DNA from: [Eubacterium] infirmum
GTDB taxonomy: Bacteria > Bacillota > Clostridia > Peptostreptococcales > Anaerovoracaceae
Reading direction: 5' to 3'
Length of the DNA stretch: 64,000 bases
NCBI GenBank assembly: GCA_900450455.1
Contig: UGGN01000001.1
Coordinates: 1,240,001 to 1,304,000 of the forward strand
Positions 8,612 through 18,809 of this stretch are shown here, in pieces. Position numbers and translations under genes: made by a program. The notes under the pieces were generated by a model. The model ran no database searches. It was not told the DNA's origin and worked only from the letters and a program-made list of their open reading frames with translations. Position 1 is the stretch's first letter. Every line of letters starts with the position of its first letter.

Positions 8612-10162
8612 ATGACTCCGACAGCCGTGATTTTAATGATTGTAGTTGGTGCGGTTACCCTTATTGCGGGACTGTTAATCGGATATATTTACAGAAAAAA
8701 CGTTGGCGAAAAGATTATCGGAAACGCAGAGCAGGTTGCACAAAATTTGATTCTGGATGCAGAGAAGAAATCCGAAACAATTGAGAAGGAAATTACGTTA
8801 GAAGCCAAAGAGGAAGCGCATCGTGTAAGAAACGATGTTGAAAAAGAAGTAAGAGAAAGAAGAAATGAGCTGACTCGTTCAGAAAGACGAATAGCTCAGA
8901 AGGAAGAGACGGTAGATCGAAAGCTTAGCAGTATAGAAAAAAAGGAAGATGATTTAGCTAAAAAGCAAGTTGAGATATCGAAGCAAAAGGAAGAGTTAGA
9001 CACATTCCTTGAGAAAAAAATCATTGAACTTGAGAAGATTTCAGGTTTGACGGCCGAAGAGGCAAAACAGCTATTGTTAAACGAGATCGAAAAGGACGTA
9101 AGGCACGATGCATCTTTGATGATCAAAGATATAGAGATGAAGGCCAAAGAAGAAGCCGATGTGAAGGCAAAGGATATCATCGTCGGTGCCATACAGAGAT
9201 GCGCAGCTGATCAAGTCGCTGAATCTACAGTATCCGTTGTCCAGCTACCTAACGATGAAATGAAGGGTAGAATTATCGGTAGAGAAGGAAGAAACATAAG
9301 AGCGATAGAGACTCAGACAGGTGTTGATTTGATTATAGATGATACGCCTGAGGCGGTAATCGTTTCATGTTTTGACCCGGTGAGAAGGGAAATTGCAAGA
9401 CTTGCACTTGAAAAGTTAATCACTGACGGTAGAATACATCCTGCTCGCATTGAGGAGATGGTAAACAAGGCAACTAAAGAAGTGAACAGCATAATCAAGT
9501 CTGAAGGTGAAAGAGCTACATTTGAGGTCGGCATACATAACCTTCACCCTGAGCTTGTTAAGCTCCTAGGGCGCTTGAGATACAGAACATCATACGGACA
9601 AAACGTGTTAAATCACTCGATTCAGGTTGCACACCTGGCAGGTCTTATGGCTGGTGAACTTGGATTAAATGTTAAGCTTGCAAGAAGAGCCGGGTTGCTT
9701 CACGATATAGGTAAGGCATTAGATTATGAGTTTGAGGGAACACACGTAGATATCGGTATCACTGTACTAAAGAAGTATAAGGAGAGTGATGCGGTTATCA
9801 ACGGCATGGCTGCTCACCACGGTGATTATGAGCCACAATCAGCTGAGGCGGTTTTGATAGCGGCAGCTGATGCTCTTTCGGCAGCTAGACCCGGTGCACG
9901 TAGAGAAACCCTTGATGTATATATCAAGAGACTTGAGACACTTGAGAATATCGCAAATACAACTCCCGGAGTTGAGAAGTCATTTGCAATTCAGGCAGGA
10001 AGAGAAATTCGTATCATTGCAAATCCTAATGAGATTGGTGATGACAGCATCGCACTTCTCGCAAGAGAAATCTCAAAGAAGATTGAGTCTGAGCTGGAAT
10101 ATCCGGGACAGATTAAGGTGAACGTTGTTAGAGAAACTCGTGCAATAGATTACGCAAAATAA
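8612..10162 (+). CDS. rny: Ribonuclease Y
   Basis: Membrane-anchored endoribonuclease that starts mRNA decay in many Firmicutes. Domains in order: an N-terminal membrane helix (residues about 5-27), a long charged coiled coil (30-180), a KH RNA-binding domain with [15 protein letters not shown] (about 215-270), and an HD phosphohydrolase domain with [10 protein letters not shown] and the HD pair near residue 367. The length of 516 aa is typical. The start has GGAGGTG seven bases upstream. A strong terminator follows, so it is probably monocistronic. Confidence 0.97.
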   Translation: MTPTAVILMIVVGAVTLIAGLLIGYIYRKNVGEKIIGNAEQVAQNLILDAEKKSETIEKEITLEAKEEAHRVRNDVEKEVRERRNELTRSERRIAQKEETVDRKLSSIEKKEDDLAKKQVEISKQKEELDTFLEKKIIELEKISGLTAEEAKQLLLNEIEKDVRHDASLMIKDIEMKAKEEADVKAKDIIVGAIQRCAADQVAESTVSVVQLPNDEMKGRIIGREGRNIRAIETQTGVDLIIDDTPEAVIVSCFDPVRREIARLALEKLITDGRIHPARIEEMVNKATKEVNSIIKSEGERATFEVGIHNLHPELVKLLGRLRYRTSYGQNVLNHSIQVAHLAGLMAGELGLNVKLARRAGLLHDIGKALDYEFEGTHVDIGITVLKKYKESDAVINGMAAHHGDYEPQSAEAVLIAAADALSAARPGARRETLDVYIKRLETLENIANTTPGVEKSFAIQAGREIRIIANPNEIGDDSIALLAREISKKIESELEYPGQIKVNVVRETRAIDYAK

Positions 10163-10179
10163 GGATTGATATTGCTTAG

Positions 10180-10205
10180 GCTCCCCATAAAAGGGGAGCT
10201 TTTTC
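10180..10205 (+). terminator. Terminator of rny
   Basis: A 7-bp GC-rich stem GCTCCCC/GGGGAGC with an ATAAAA loop, followed by TTTTTCTT, begins 17 bp after the rny stop. It argues against any start codon for the next gene before about 10205. Confidence 0.92.
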
Positions 10206-10228
10206 TTCTAAATCAATTGGAGTATTAT

Positions 10229-11629
10229 ATGAAGATGTTAATATTCATACTAAGCTGGACGGTAAATAAAATGAATACACTTTTAGAAGGCGATAAAAGA
10301 TTTTTTTACAGAAGAATATTGACAGTAACTGTACCTGTAGTAATCCAGAATATGCTAAACATCGGGCTTAATTTGGCTGATACGATTATGATAGGAAGAC
10401 TTGGTGAACTGGAGCTTGCTGCTACAGGAGCAGCTAATCAGATCTTTGGAATCTTTCTTTCCGTGTGCTTTGGGTTCTATAGCGGCACATCTGTATTTGT
10501 AGCTCAGTACTATGGCGTAAAAGATATCAAAAGCATAAGAAAGCTAATAGGTTTTGATATAGCGCTTGGCATAATTATAGGGCTGGCTTTTTTGAGCATA
10601 GCACAGCTTAAGGCTGAAAGCATAATTTATATATTTGCAAAGGACGAGACGGTTATTTCATACGGAAGCACCTATCTTAGGATAGTTTCACTTTCATATA
10701 TTTTGATGGCCATTGCTTTTGCGATAAGCTATAACTCGCGAGTCGTTGCCAGGATGAAGGTGCCGACTATAATCAATGCGAGTGCAATGTTGATAAATAT
10801 AGTTTTGAACTATGTTTTGATATACGGTGTAGGTGCATTTCCACACCTTGGTGTTGCAGGAGCAGCCTATGCAACTTTGGCAGCAAGAAGCTTTGAGCTT
10901 GTTGCGCTGGTGATATATGTGACTATTGATAAGACACATCCGTTTCATGCGGCTTTTAAGGAACTGTTCGTAAAGGATTTTTGCCTATATAAGAAGGTTG
11001 TCAAAACAGGACTGCCGGTGGTATTCAGTGAGAGCGGCTGGTCCATAGGACTGACACTGGTATTTGCAACATATGGAATTATCGGACCTTCAGCGCTTGC
11101 AGTAATTCAGGTTGCAAGCCTTACGAGCATGATTTTCCAAAGTGTGATATTCGGATTTGGTAACGGTGCATCGGTGGTTATAGGAGAGACACTGGGAATA
11201 GGGAAGTTTGAGCTCGCTAAACTATATGCTAACAAAACTATAAAGATAGCTTCTATTATGATAGCCTGTATGGTCGCAGGAATCATAGTGATGATAAGAC
11301 CGATATCGGCAATCTATAACTTTAGTCCTGAGACGACCGAGCTTCTTGGGAAGGTTCTGATAGTGTTTGCGTTTACATTGATTCCGAGGATGTTATCGTA
11401 TATTTTCCAGTGCGGGATACTGCGTGCCGGTGGAGATACACTATTTTGCATGGTGATTGAATTGACAAGCAATCTTGTCATAGAACTTGCCATGGCATAC
11501 ACAGCTGTAGTATTCTTGAAGTGGCCGCTTCAAATGTGCATTGCACTTGCATCACTGGGAAATATTTTCAAGATGTCAGCATTCATAATTAGATATAAGA
11601 GCGGTAAGTGGCAAAAGAAAGTAATTTGA
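10229..11629 (+). CDS. MATE-family efflux transporter (first copy)
   Basis: Twelve-helix antiporter of the MATE family, which exports drugs or cationic compounds using Na+ or H+ gradients. The substrate cannot be read from sequence. Characteristic segments are VIQNMLNIGLNLADTIMIG near the N-terminus, VAGAAYATLAAR in the middle and GILRAGGDT in the second half. The open frame extends upstream to 10166, but that part lies in the rny terminator. The ATG at 10229 has GGAG six bases upstream; an ATG at 10271 would match typical MATE N-termini equally well. It is clearly paralogous to the transporter at 17409. Confidence 0.9.
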   Translation: MKMLIFILSWTVNKMNTLLEGDKRFFYRRILTVTVPVVIQNMLNIGLNLADTIMIGRLGELELAATGAANQIFGIFLSVCFGFYSGTSVFVAQYYGVKDIKSIRKLIGFDIALGIIIGLAFLSIAQLKAESIIYIFAKDETVISYGSTYLRIVSLSYILMAIAFAISYNSRVVARMKVPTIINASAMLINIVLNYVLIYGVGAFPHLGVAGAAYATLAARSFELVALVIYVTIDKTHPFHAAFKELFVKDFCLYKKVVKTGLPVVFSESGWSIGLTLVFATYGIIGPSALAVIQVASLTSMIFQSVIFGFGNGASVVIGETLGIGKFELAKLYANKTIKIASIMIACMVAGIIVMIRPISAIYNFSPETTELLGKVLIVFAFTLIPRMLSYIFQCGILRAGGDTLFCMVIELTSNLVIELAMAYTAVVFLKWPLQMCIALASLGNIFKMSAFIIRYKSGKWQKKVI

Positions 11630-11645
11630 TTTAGAGGATAAATTA

Positions 11646-12785
11646 ATGCAAGTATATTTAGATAATAGCGCGACGACAAAGGTTTGCAAAGAGGCAGCTG
11701 ATAAGGCATATGAGATAATGACGGAAGGCTATGGAAATCCATCTTCTCTACACAGCTTTGGAAACAAGGCGGCAAAGGAACTGAAGAACGCAAGAAAAAC
11801 AATTTTGGACCGATTTGGCGGCGGGAATAAGTCTCAACTCATATTTACATCAAGCGGGACTGAAAGCGACAATATGGCGATAATAGGTACGTTTAACAGG
11901 CTTAAACGAAGGGCAGATGAGATTATCACGACTCAGGTTGAGCATCCGGCGGTGCTTGAGACCTGCAAATATTTGGAAAAGCAGGGAGCGAAGATTAAAT
12001 ATTTGAGCGTGGATTCAGATTGCAAGATAGATATAGATGAGCTTAGTTCTGAAATCAGTGATAAGACTGCTTTGATTTCGGTTATGACTGTTAACAATGA
12101 AACCGGTTCGATTATGCCTGTATCAAGGATTGCAGAGCTTAAGGGGAATGTGATTTTACATACAGATGCCGTACAGGCATTTGGCAAGCTGAGAATGGAT
12201 AAGCTAAATGCAGATTTAATTAGCATCAGTTCACACAAGATAAATGGGCCTAAGGGGACGGGGGCAATTTACACTAAAAGTTCTGAACTGTTATCACCAA
12301 TACTTCACGGAGGTGGACAGGAAAAGGGATATAGATCAGGTACGGAAAATCTTCCGGGAATTGCAGCATTTGGCGTTGCGACAGAAAAGGTCTACGAGAA
12401 CATAGAAGTTAGGACAAAGAAAATCGAAGAATTAAATAAATACTTACGGAAGGGAATTGAAGAAGAAATCGAAGATATTAGGTTCAATAGTCCTATAGAT
12501 GCCTGTCCGTCAGTTCTTAACGTATCCATACTAAGCACCAGAGCAGAGGTTATACTTCATAGGCTTGAACAGGAGGGAATAATGGTGTCGACAGGATCTG
12601 CCTGCTCGTCAGGGAAGAAGGGCGATAGCCATGTGTTAAAAGCTATGGGACTCAGTCATAAGGATATAGAAGGTGCAATTAGGTTTAGCTTTAGTGCCGA
12701 AAACACTATAGATGAGCTGGACTATGTGTTATGCAAGCTAAAAGATGCAGTTACGGATTTTAGAAAGCTAGGTAGCTTTAGATAG
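11646..12785 (+). CDS. Cysteine desulfurase (NifS/IscS type)
   Basis: PLP enzyme that removes sulfur from cysteine and passes it on as a persulfide. The PLP-binding lysine is in SSHKINGPKG (K198), the substrate His/Asp region is HTDAVQAFGK, and the sulfur-carrying cysteine is in STGSACSSG (C320). Length is 379 aa, normal. thiI follows 21 bp later, so this is most likely the dedicated sulfur donor for tRNA 4-thiouridine, as in the Bacillus NifZ-ThiI pair. No IscU is nearby, which argues against a main role in Fe-S assembly. Confidence 0.93.
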   Translation: MQVYLDNSATTKVCKEAADKAYEIMTEGYGNPSSLHSFGNKAAKELKNARKTILDRFGGGNKSQLIFTSSGTESDNMAIIGTFNRLKRRADEIITTQVEHPAVLETCKYLEKQGAKIKYLSVDSDCKIDIDELSSEISDKTALISVMTVNNETGSIMPVSRIAELKGNVILHTDAVQAFGKLRMDKLNADLISISSHKINGPKGTGAIYTKSSELLSPILHGGGQEKGYRSGTENLPGIAAFGVATEKVYENIEVRTKKIEELNKYLRKGIEEEIEDIRFNSPIDACPSVLNVSILSTRAEVILHRLEQEGIMVSTGSACSSGKKGDSHVLKAMGLSHKDIEGAIRFSFSAENTIDELDYVLCKLKDAVTDFRKLGSFR

Positions 12786-12806
12786 GAGCTCTGAAAGGAT
12801 ATTTAA

Positions 12807-13994
12807 ATGAATGAAGAAAAGATTTTGATAGTAAGATGCGGTGAGGTTGCCCTCAAGGGAATGAACAAGCCATATTTTGAAAGAATGCTTGCAGAGAGGA
12901 TTCATAAGCGACTTAAGGCGGCAGGATATGGCAAGGCAAGTGTAAAAAGACATGAAGGCCTAATTTTTGTTAGATTTGATAGAGAATGGGAGACAATGCA
13001 ACTTGCCGGCGAGATATCAAAGGTGTTTGGTGTTGCTTCTATAAGTCCTGCAGTAGAATCAGAGTCAAAGATGGAAGCTATAGGTACAGAAGCTGTCAAG
13101 TTTATGGAAAGACTTTGCGAAGAGAGATGCGTAAGGACATTCAAGGTCGAGGCAAAGAGAGCTGACAAGCAATTCCCTATAAAATCTCCGGACATTGCAA
13201 GGCAGATAGGCGGATATGTGCTAAAGGGACTCAAGGTACTAAAGGTAGATGTGCACAATCCGGATGTCAGGCTTTTTGTTGATGTAAGACATGACAAGTC
13301 ATATATATATTCAGACAAGATATCAGGCTTTGGAGGACTTCCTCTGGGAACTAACGGAAAGGGTCTTGTTCTGCTCTCAGGCGGAATCGATTCACCTGTT
13401 GCAGCTTGGATGATGGCGAAGCGTGGAATGATGATAGAAGCCATTCATTTCCATTCATATCCTTATACATCACCTAGAGCACAGGAAAAGGTCGAGGACT
13501 TAGCAAAGATAGTAGCTTCATATTGCGGAAGTTTTAAGATGCACGTGATAAACATACTGCCTATACAGGAACAGATAGTAAAGAACTGTCCGGAAGCAGA
13601 GACAACAATTCATGTAAGGAGATTCATGATGAGAATTGCAGAGAAAATCGCTGAGAGAAATTCTGCAATGATGCTTATTACAGGTGAAAACTTAGGTCAG
13701 GTTGCAAGTCAAACTGCAGAGGCATTAGTTGTTACAGATAACTGCGTCAAAATGCCTGTCATGAGACCTTTGATTGCCATGGATAAAATAGACATAATTG
13801 CAAAGGCCCAGGAAATCGGAACATTCGAGACTTCCATTGAACCGTATGAGGATTGCTGCACGGTATTTTTACCAAAACATCCTACAACAAAGCCACAACT
13901 GGACAAGATAGAAATATCGGATTCAAAGCTAGATATCGACACACTTGTTGAAAATGCAATAGCCGAAGAGGAAATAATCAATATAAGGGCATAG
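12807..13994 (+). CDS. thiI: tRNA 4-thiouridine synthase ThiI
   Basis: Adenylates U8 of tRNA and inserts sulfur; it can also supply sulfur for thiamine. The N-terminal ferredoxin-like and THUMP domains (about 1-165) bind tRNA. The PP-loop ATP site is SGGIDSP (about 190-196). The 395-aa protein ends after the PP-loop domain and has no C-terminal rhodanese domain, the short form seen in Firmicutes, which takes sulfur directly from a partner desulfurase. That partner is the gene just upstream. Confidence 0.95.
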   Translation: MNEEKILIVRCGEVALKGMNKPYFERMLAERIHKRLKAAGYGKASVKRHEGLIFVRFDREWETMQLAGEISKVFGVASISPAVESESKMEAIGTEAVKFMERLCEERCVRTFKVEAKRADKQFPIKSPDIARQIGGYVLKGLKVLKVDVHNPDVRLFVDVRHDKSYIYSDKISGFGGLPLGTNGKGLVLLSGGIDSPVAAWMMAKRGMMIEAIHFHSYPYTSPRAQEKVEDLAKIVASYCGSFKMHVINILPIQEQIVKNCPEAETTIHVRRFMMRIAEKIAERNSAMMLITGENLGQVASQTAEALVVTDNCVKMPVMRPLIAMDKIDIIAKAQEIGTFETSIEPYEDCCTVFLPKHPTTKPQLDKIEISDSKLDIDTLVENAIAEEEIINIRA

Positions 13995-14116
13995 TAAAAA
14001 AGTGAACCATAAACTGTTCACTCATCTAAAGTACTCAGATATTGATAAATTCTTATCACATAATGGGCAAAAGGGCTCGCAAAAAAAGTGAAAAGGTGCT
14101 TTACTATATTTGTATG

Positions 14117-14134
14117 CTGTTATTTTTATAACAA
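14117..14134. promoter_or_regulatory. Rex-like operator before bcd-etfBA
   Basis: An inverted repeat TGTTAT-TTTT-ATAACA (14118-14133) with flanking C and A. Compared with the clostridial Rex consensus TTGTTAA-N4-TTAACAA, 11 of 14 fixed positions match. Rex, an NADH/NAD+-sensing repressor, is known to control bcd operons in clostridia. The site is 83 bp before the bcd start. Calling it Rex is inference; the palindrome itself is seen. Confidence 0.5.
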
Positions 14135-14216
14135 AGCGTACAGCTTTAATAAGTATTGGCTTTTCTTCTAAACAATGTCAAGAAGAATCGTTATAATTTT
14201 TTAAGGAGGCAATTAC

Positions 14217-15356
14217 ATGAACTTTCAACTGACGAAGGAACAGGAATTCGTACAGAAAATGGTGAGGGAATTCGCTAAAACAGAAGTTGAACCTTTAGCT
14301 GCTGAAATCGACCAGGAGCACCGTTTTCCGGTAGAAACTGTAGAGAAGATGGCTAAGTATGGTTTGCTTGGCATTCCTTTCCCAACAAAGTACGGCGGAA
14401 TGGGTGGAGACGAGGTGTCCTACTCAATTACAGTATCTGAGCTAGCAAAGGTTTGCGCATCAACCTCAGTTATCGTATCCGCACACACATCACTATGCTG
14501 CTGGCCAATCTACAAGTATGGTACAGAGGACCAGAAGATGAAGTATCTTCCAGATCTACTAGCAGGTAAGAAGCTAGGTGCTTTCGGTCTTACAGAGCCA
14601 AACGCTGGTACAGATGCATCAGGACAGCAGACAAGAGCTGAGCTTGACGGTGACGAGTGGGTACTAAACGGAGCTAAGTGCTTCATCACAAATGGTGGAT
14701 ATGCAGAGGTATTCGTAGTTATGGCTATGACAGATAAGTCAAAGGGTAATCACGGAATCAGTGCATTCATCGTAGAGAAGAGCGATCCGGGATTCTCAAT
14801 CGGTAAGACAGAGGATAAGATGGGTATCTGTGCTTCTTCAACAACAGAGCTTATTTTCCAGAATTGCCGCATTCCTAAGGATAGACTCCTTGGTGGACTT
14901 GGCAAGGGATTCAAGGTTGCTATGCAGACTCTTGACGGTGGTCGTATCGGTATTGCTTCACAGGCTCTCGGAATTGCAGAGGGTGCTCTGGAAGTAACGA
15001 TTGAATACATGAAGCAGAGAAAGCAGTTCGGCAAGAAGCTTGCTCAGATGCAGGCTCTTCAGTTCGTAGTAGCTGATCTTGCTACAAAGGTAGAAGCTGC
15101 AAAGCTATTAGTTTTGAAATCAGCATTCTGTGAGGATGCAGGCCTACCTTACGGTGTTCCGGCTGCAATGGCTAAGCTATTTGCTGCAGAAACAGCTATG
15201 GAAGTAACTACAAAGTGCGTACAGCTACACGGCGGTTACGGATACACCAAGGATTACCCAGTAGAGAGAATGATGCGTGACGCTAAGATCACTGAGATCT
15301 ACGAAGGAACTTCAGAAGTTCAGAGAATGGTTGTTGCAGCATCGCTTCTACGCTAA
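14217..15356 (+). CDS. bcd: Short-chain (butyryl-type) acyl-CoA dehydrogenase
   Basis: Flavin acyl-CoA dehydrogenase. With EtfAB of the bifurcating kind it would reduce crotonyl-CoA to butyryl-CoA with NADH while reducing ferredoxin. The protein has 379 aa with the FAD/substrate motifs [14 protein letters not shown] and CFITNGG, and the catalytic glutamate in IYEGTSE (E363). The start follows AAGGAGG. etfB follows after 23 bp. The codon pattern is regular, as in highly expressed genes. The usual butyrate companions crt, hbd and thl are absent here, so the exact chain-length preference is inferred. Confidence 0.92.
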   Translation: MNFQLTKEQEFVQKMVREFAKTEVEPLAAEIDQEHRFPVETVEKMAKYGLLGIPFPTKYGGMGGDEVSYSITVSELAKVCASTSVIVSAHTSLCCWPIYKYGTEDQKMKYLPDLLAGKKLGAFGLTEPNAGTDASGQQTRAELDGDEWVLNGAKCFITNGGYAEVFVVMAMTDKSKGNHGISAFIVEKSDPGFSIGKTEDKMGICASSTTELIFQNCRIPKDRLLGGLGKGFKVAMQTLDGGRIGIASQALGIAEGALEVTIEYMKQRKQFGKKLAQMQALQFVVADLATKVEAAKLLVLKSAFCEDAGLPYGVPAAMAKLFAAETAMEVTTKCVQLHGGYGYTKDYPVERMMRDAKITEIYEGTSEVQRMVVAASLLR

Positions 15357-15379
15357 TAGGATAAGGAGGATATGAAGTA

Positions 15380-16180
15380 ATGGCATTTAAAATTGTTGTT
15401 TGCGCAAAACAAGTTCCAGATACAAATGAAATCAAGATCAATCCTGAAACAGGATCATTGATCAGAGACGGTGTACCAAGCATCCTAAATCCGGACGATG
15501 CTAACGCACTGGAAGAAGCGCTAAGAATTAAGGATACAGATCCGGAAAACGTCAAGGTTACAGTTGTAAGCATGGGACCTCCACAGGCTCAGGAAATGCT
15601 TTTCGAGTGTATTGCGATGGGTGCTGACGATGCAGTTCTACTATCAGATAGAGCAGTTGGCGGTTCAGATACATGGGCTACATCAAACGCTATCACAGCT
15701 GCAATCGAGAAGATTGGTGAATTCGACATGATTATAGGTGGAAGACAGGCTATCGACGGAGATACAGCTCAGGTTGGACCTCAGATTGCTGAGAAGCTAA
15801 ACCTTCCACAGGTAACATATGTTCAGAAATGCGAAATGAGTGCTGACAGAACAAAGGTTACAGTACAGAGACAGCTAGAAGACGGTTACGAAGTAATCGA
15901 AGTTCCAATCCCATGTATGCTAACATGCACAAAGGAGCTAAATACTCCTAGATACATGAATATGGCAGGAATTTTTAAGCCTGAGAAGGACATCAAGGTT
16001 TGGAGTGCAGCTGACGTAGAAGTTGATCTTTCAACAGTAGGTCTAAAGGCTTCCCCAACAAACGTTTTCCGTTCATTCACACCTAAGCCAAAGGGAAAGG
16101 GAACAATGCTTGAGGGAGATTCCGAGAAGGAAGTTGCTCAGAAGCTAATCGTTGCTTTGAAGAAGAAGCACATCATTTAA
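15380..16180 (+). CDS. etfB: Electron transfer flavoprotein, beta subunit
   Basis: Beta subunit of ETF, 266 aa. In bifurcating complexes it carries the FAD that receives NADH electrons. The ETF beta signature region is seen in the stretch [21 protein letters not shown] and the following [14 protein letters not shown]. It lies between bcd and etfA with ribosome sites of the GGAGGATAT type before both genes. This operon order, bcd-etfB-etfA, is that of clostridial Bcd/Etf complexes. Confidence 0.95.
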   Translation: MAFKIVVCAKQVPDTNEIKINPETGSLIRDGVPSILNPDDANALEEALRIKDTDPENVKVTVVSMGPPQAQEMLFECIAMGADDAVLLSDRAVGGSDTWATSNAITAAIEKIGEFDMIIGGRQAIDGDTAQVGPQIAEKLNLPQVTYVQKCEMSADRTKVTVQRQLEDGYEVIEVPIPCMLTCTKELNTPRYMNMAGIFKPEKDIKVWSAADVEVDLSTVGLKASPTNVFRSFTPKPKGKGTMLEGDSEKEVAQKLIVALKKKHII

Positions 16181-16193
16181 GGAGGATATGAAC

Positions 16194-17300
16194 ATGTCAG
16201 AAGTAAATTTTGCTGAATACAAAAATGTATGGGTATTCGCTGAACAGCGTGACGGCAAGCTCATGAACGTTGCCCTCGAGTTGATTGGTGAAGGACACAG
16301 ACTATCAAGAGACATCAGTGCTGATTCAAAGGTAGCTGCTCTATTGGTAGGTGACAAGGTTGAGCATCTTGCTCAGGAATGCTTCGAATACGGTGCAGAC
16401 CTTGTATATATCGTAGAAGATCCACTACTAAAGAACTACACGACAGATGCTTACACAAAGGTAATCACTGCGGCTCTTCGTGAATACAAGCCGGAGATCA
16501 TCATGTACGGTGCTACACACATCGGACGTGACCTAGCTCCTCGTGTAGCAGGTCGTGCAAACGTTGGTCTAACAGCTGACTGTACTCACCTTGATATCAG
16601 AGTTGATAAGTACATCGACTTTACATCAAAGAACACAACACTTAACACATCATCACTGGATCCTAACGATCCTGATACAAAGCTAAAGATGACTCGTCCT
16701 GCTTTTGGTGGTAACCTAATGGCTACTATCGTCAGCCCTACATCAAGACCTCAGATGTCAACTGTAAGACCTGGCGTTATGCAGAAATTAGAAAGAAAGC
16801 CTGGCGCAAAGGGCGAAATCATCAGATGCAATGTTGAAATTGCAGAATCAGATATCAGAACAAAGATTATCGATATCGTTAAGTCAGCTAAGGAAATGGT
16901 ATCTCTAACAGATGCTGATATCATCTGCTCAGGTGGAAGAGGACTTGGCGATGCAAGCGGATTTGAACTTATTCAGAAGCTTGCTGATAAGGTTGGCGGT
17001 GTTGTAGGTTCATCACGTGCAGCTGTTGATTCCGGTTGGATTGATCACAGCCACCAGGTTGGACAGACAGGTACAACTGTTAAGCCACAGATATACTTCG
17101 CTTGCGGTATCTCAGGTGCTATCCAGCATCTAGCAGGTATGCAGGATTCAGACATCATCATCGCTATCAACAAGGATGCTGATGCTCCTATATTCGAAGT
17201 TGCAGACTACGGAATCGTTGGAGACCTATATCAGATAATTCCACAGATTATCGAACAGTGGGACAACGCTGAAGCTCTCGCAGATGCAGTAGCTGAATAA
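16194..17300 (+). CDS. etfA: Electron transfer flavoprotein, alpha subunit
   Basis: Alpha subunit of ETF, 368 aa. The C-terminal FAD-binding domain has [21 protein letters not shown], the [10 protein letters not shown] loop and CGISGAIQH (residues about 240-330). No N-terminal ferredoxin domain is present. Two ATGs compete: 16188 lies only 2 bases after GGAGG (16181-16185), while 16194 is 8 bases after it, so I chose 16194. It is the last gene of the bcd operon, closed by a strong hairpin. Confidence 0.95.
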   Translation: MSEVNFAEYKNVWVFAEQRDGKLMNVALELIGEGHRLSRDISADSKVAALLVGDKVEHLAQECFEYGADLVYIVEDPLLKNYTTDAYTKVITAALREYKPEIIMYGATHIGRDLAPRVAGRANVGLTADCTHLDIRVDKYIDFTSKNTTLNTSSLDPNDPDTKLKMTRPAFGGNLMATIVSPTSRPQMSTVRPGVMQKLERKPGAKGEIIRCNVEIAESDIRTKIIDIVKSAKEMVSLTDADIICSGGRGLGDASGFELIQKLADKVGGVVGSSRAAVDSGWIDHSHQVGQTGTTVKPQIYFACGISGAIQHLAGMQDSDIIIAINKDADAPIFEVADYGIVGDLYQIIPQIIEQWDNAEALADAVAE

Positions 17301-17327
17301 TCTACGGATTATAAATAGGTTTTATTC

Positions 17328-17367
17328 AGAAGTCGCTACAATCGTAGCGACTTCTGTTGTTTTTTTA
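17328..17367 (+). terminator. Terminator of bcd-etfBA
   Basis: A perfect 12-bp stem (AGAAGTCGCTAC with its complement) and AATC loop, followed by GTTGTTTTTTT, 28 bp after etfA. Confidence 0.95.
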
Positions 17368-17408
17368 TTAGGGCTTGTGATACTATATCAATTGTAACGG
17401 AGGAATGA

Positions 17409-18761
17409 ATGGATATTATTGAGACAAGAAGGATATATTTTCATAAGGTGTTAAAGATTGGAATTCCGATAGTACTCCAGAATCTGATAGGCATAAGTCT
17501 TAATTTGCTTGATACGATAATGATAGGTAGGCTCGGTGAGAACGAAGTGGCTGCAGTCGGTGCTGCCAATCAAGTATATTTCGTTTTTACGGTAACTATG
17601 TTTGGGCTATTTAGCGGGGCTGCCGTATTTACAGCACAGTACTGGGGGGCGAATAACCTTGATGGTGTGCACAAGATGGTAGGAATAGACTACTTTGTCG
17701 GAGCTTTATTTGCTGTGATTGTAAGCCTTGCAAGTTATGTTTTTGCACCTTTTATAATAGGTGTATTTTCATCCGGCCCCGAGGTAATAGAGATAGGATC
17801 AAGGTATCTGAGAATAGTATGCATTTCATATCTGTTCGGAACCATATCAATGGCAATTTCATATAACTGTAGGGCAGTACAAAACCTTAAGTTTCCAACC
17901 TTTATTAGTTTTATTGCTTTCTTTATGAACGCAAGTCTTAACTATATTTTGATATTTGGAAAGCTTGGCATGCCAACTCTGGGGGTTGAAGGCGCAGCTA
18001 TTGCAACGCTTATAGCGAGGGTCTTCGAGTGCACTGTACTTTTGGTATATTTATCTTTTGATAAGACACATCCACTGCATGCGAATCTAAAGAATTTACT
18101 TTCTTTTAACAGAAAGCTTTTCTTTAGAGTTATGAGAACTGCGCTTCCGGTTGTTGCAACTGAGGGGAGCTGGGCAATGTCATTTGCATTAATTTTGGCG
18201 GCATACGGCAAGCTGGGAACATCAGCACTTGCTGTGGCACAGGTGGCAAATGTAATTGCGAGCGTTCTACAATCGCTTTACTTTGGACTTGGAAACTCGA
18301 CAGCTATGATAATAGGTGAGGTACTCGGTCAAAGGGACAAGGAGAAAGCTCAGTATTTTGGAAGACTTTCACTTATCACGACTATAGTGTTTAACATTGT
18401 GATTACAGGCGTTTTAGTTTTGATAAGCAGTAGTATAGCAAGCATTTATGCATTTAATGCTGAAACCATGGATTTATTGATCAAGACAATTATAGTTGAG
18501 GCGATTTTGATTACGCCAAAGATGACAGCCTATATGTTTATTGTGGGAATTTTGAGGGCCGGCGGAGACACGGTTTTTTGTATGAAGATAGAAATTTTCT
18601 GCAATCTATGCATAAGTCTGCCGCTTGCATATATAAGCGTTTTGGCATTTCATGTAAGTCTGCCGCTTGCGTTGATAATAGTGGATATAGGTGATATAAT
18701 CAGGATTCTTGTCTGCTATCCGAGATACAGAAGTCGCAAGTGGATAAATATTCTAACTTAG
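17409..18761 (+). CDS. MATE-family efflux transporter (second copy)
   Basis: Twelve-helix MATE transporter of 450 aa, paralogous to the one at 10229. Shared segments include LDTIMIGRLGE, VGAANQVYF, GVEGAAIATLIAR, SFDKTHPLHA and GILRAGGDTVFCM. The start at 17409 has GGAGG five bases upstream; the ATG at 17405 is out of frame and soon stops. Substrate is unknown. It begins just after the bcd-etf terminator. Confidence 0.92.
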   Translation: MDIIETRRIYFHKVLKIGIPIVLQNLIGISLNLLDTIMIGRLGENEVAAVGAANQVYFVFTVTMFGLFSGAAVFTAQYWGANNLDGVHKMVGIDYFVGALFAVIVSLASYVFAPFIIGVFSSGPEVIEIGSRYLRIVCISYLFGTISMAISYNCRAVQNLKFPTFISFIAFFMNASLNYILIFGKLGMPTLGVEGAAIATLIARVFECTVLLVYLSFDKTHPLHANLKNLLSFNRKLFFRVMRTALPVVATEGSWAMSFALILAAYGKLGTSALAVAQVANVIASVLQSLYFGLGNSTAMIIGEVLGQRDKEKAQYFGRLSLITTIVFNIVITGVLVLISSSIASIYAFNAETMDLLIKTIIVEAILITPKMTAYMFIVGILRAGGDTVFCMKIEIFCNLCISLPLAYISVLAFHVSLPLALIIVDIGDIIRILVCYPRYRSRKWINILT

Positions 18762-18809
18762 GAAATAATATATAAATCTTTAAGATGATAATGAAACAAG
18801 GAGGTTTAG

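Noticed and set aside
10166..10228. N-terminal extension of the first MATE protein
   Set aside because: It would be encoded by the rny terminator hairpin and has no ribosome site.
13995..14030. GTGAAC/GTTCAC hairpin after thiI as its terminator
   Set aside because: On the plus strand no T-tract follows; the T6 is on the minus strand, where no gene needs it.
14192..14197. TATAAT just before bcd as a promoter
   Set aside because: The start of transcription would fall in or after the ribosome site, and no -35 is found at the right distance.
15886..16080. Minus-strand frame inside etfB
   Set aside because: It is a shadow of a well-supported gene, with no family resemblance or ribosome site.
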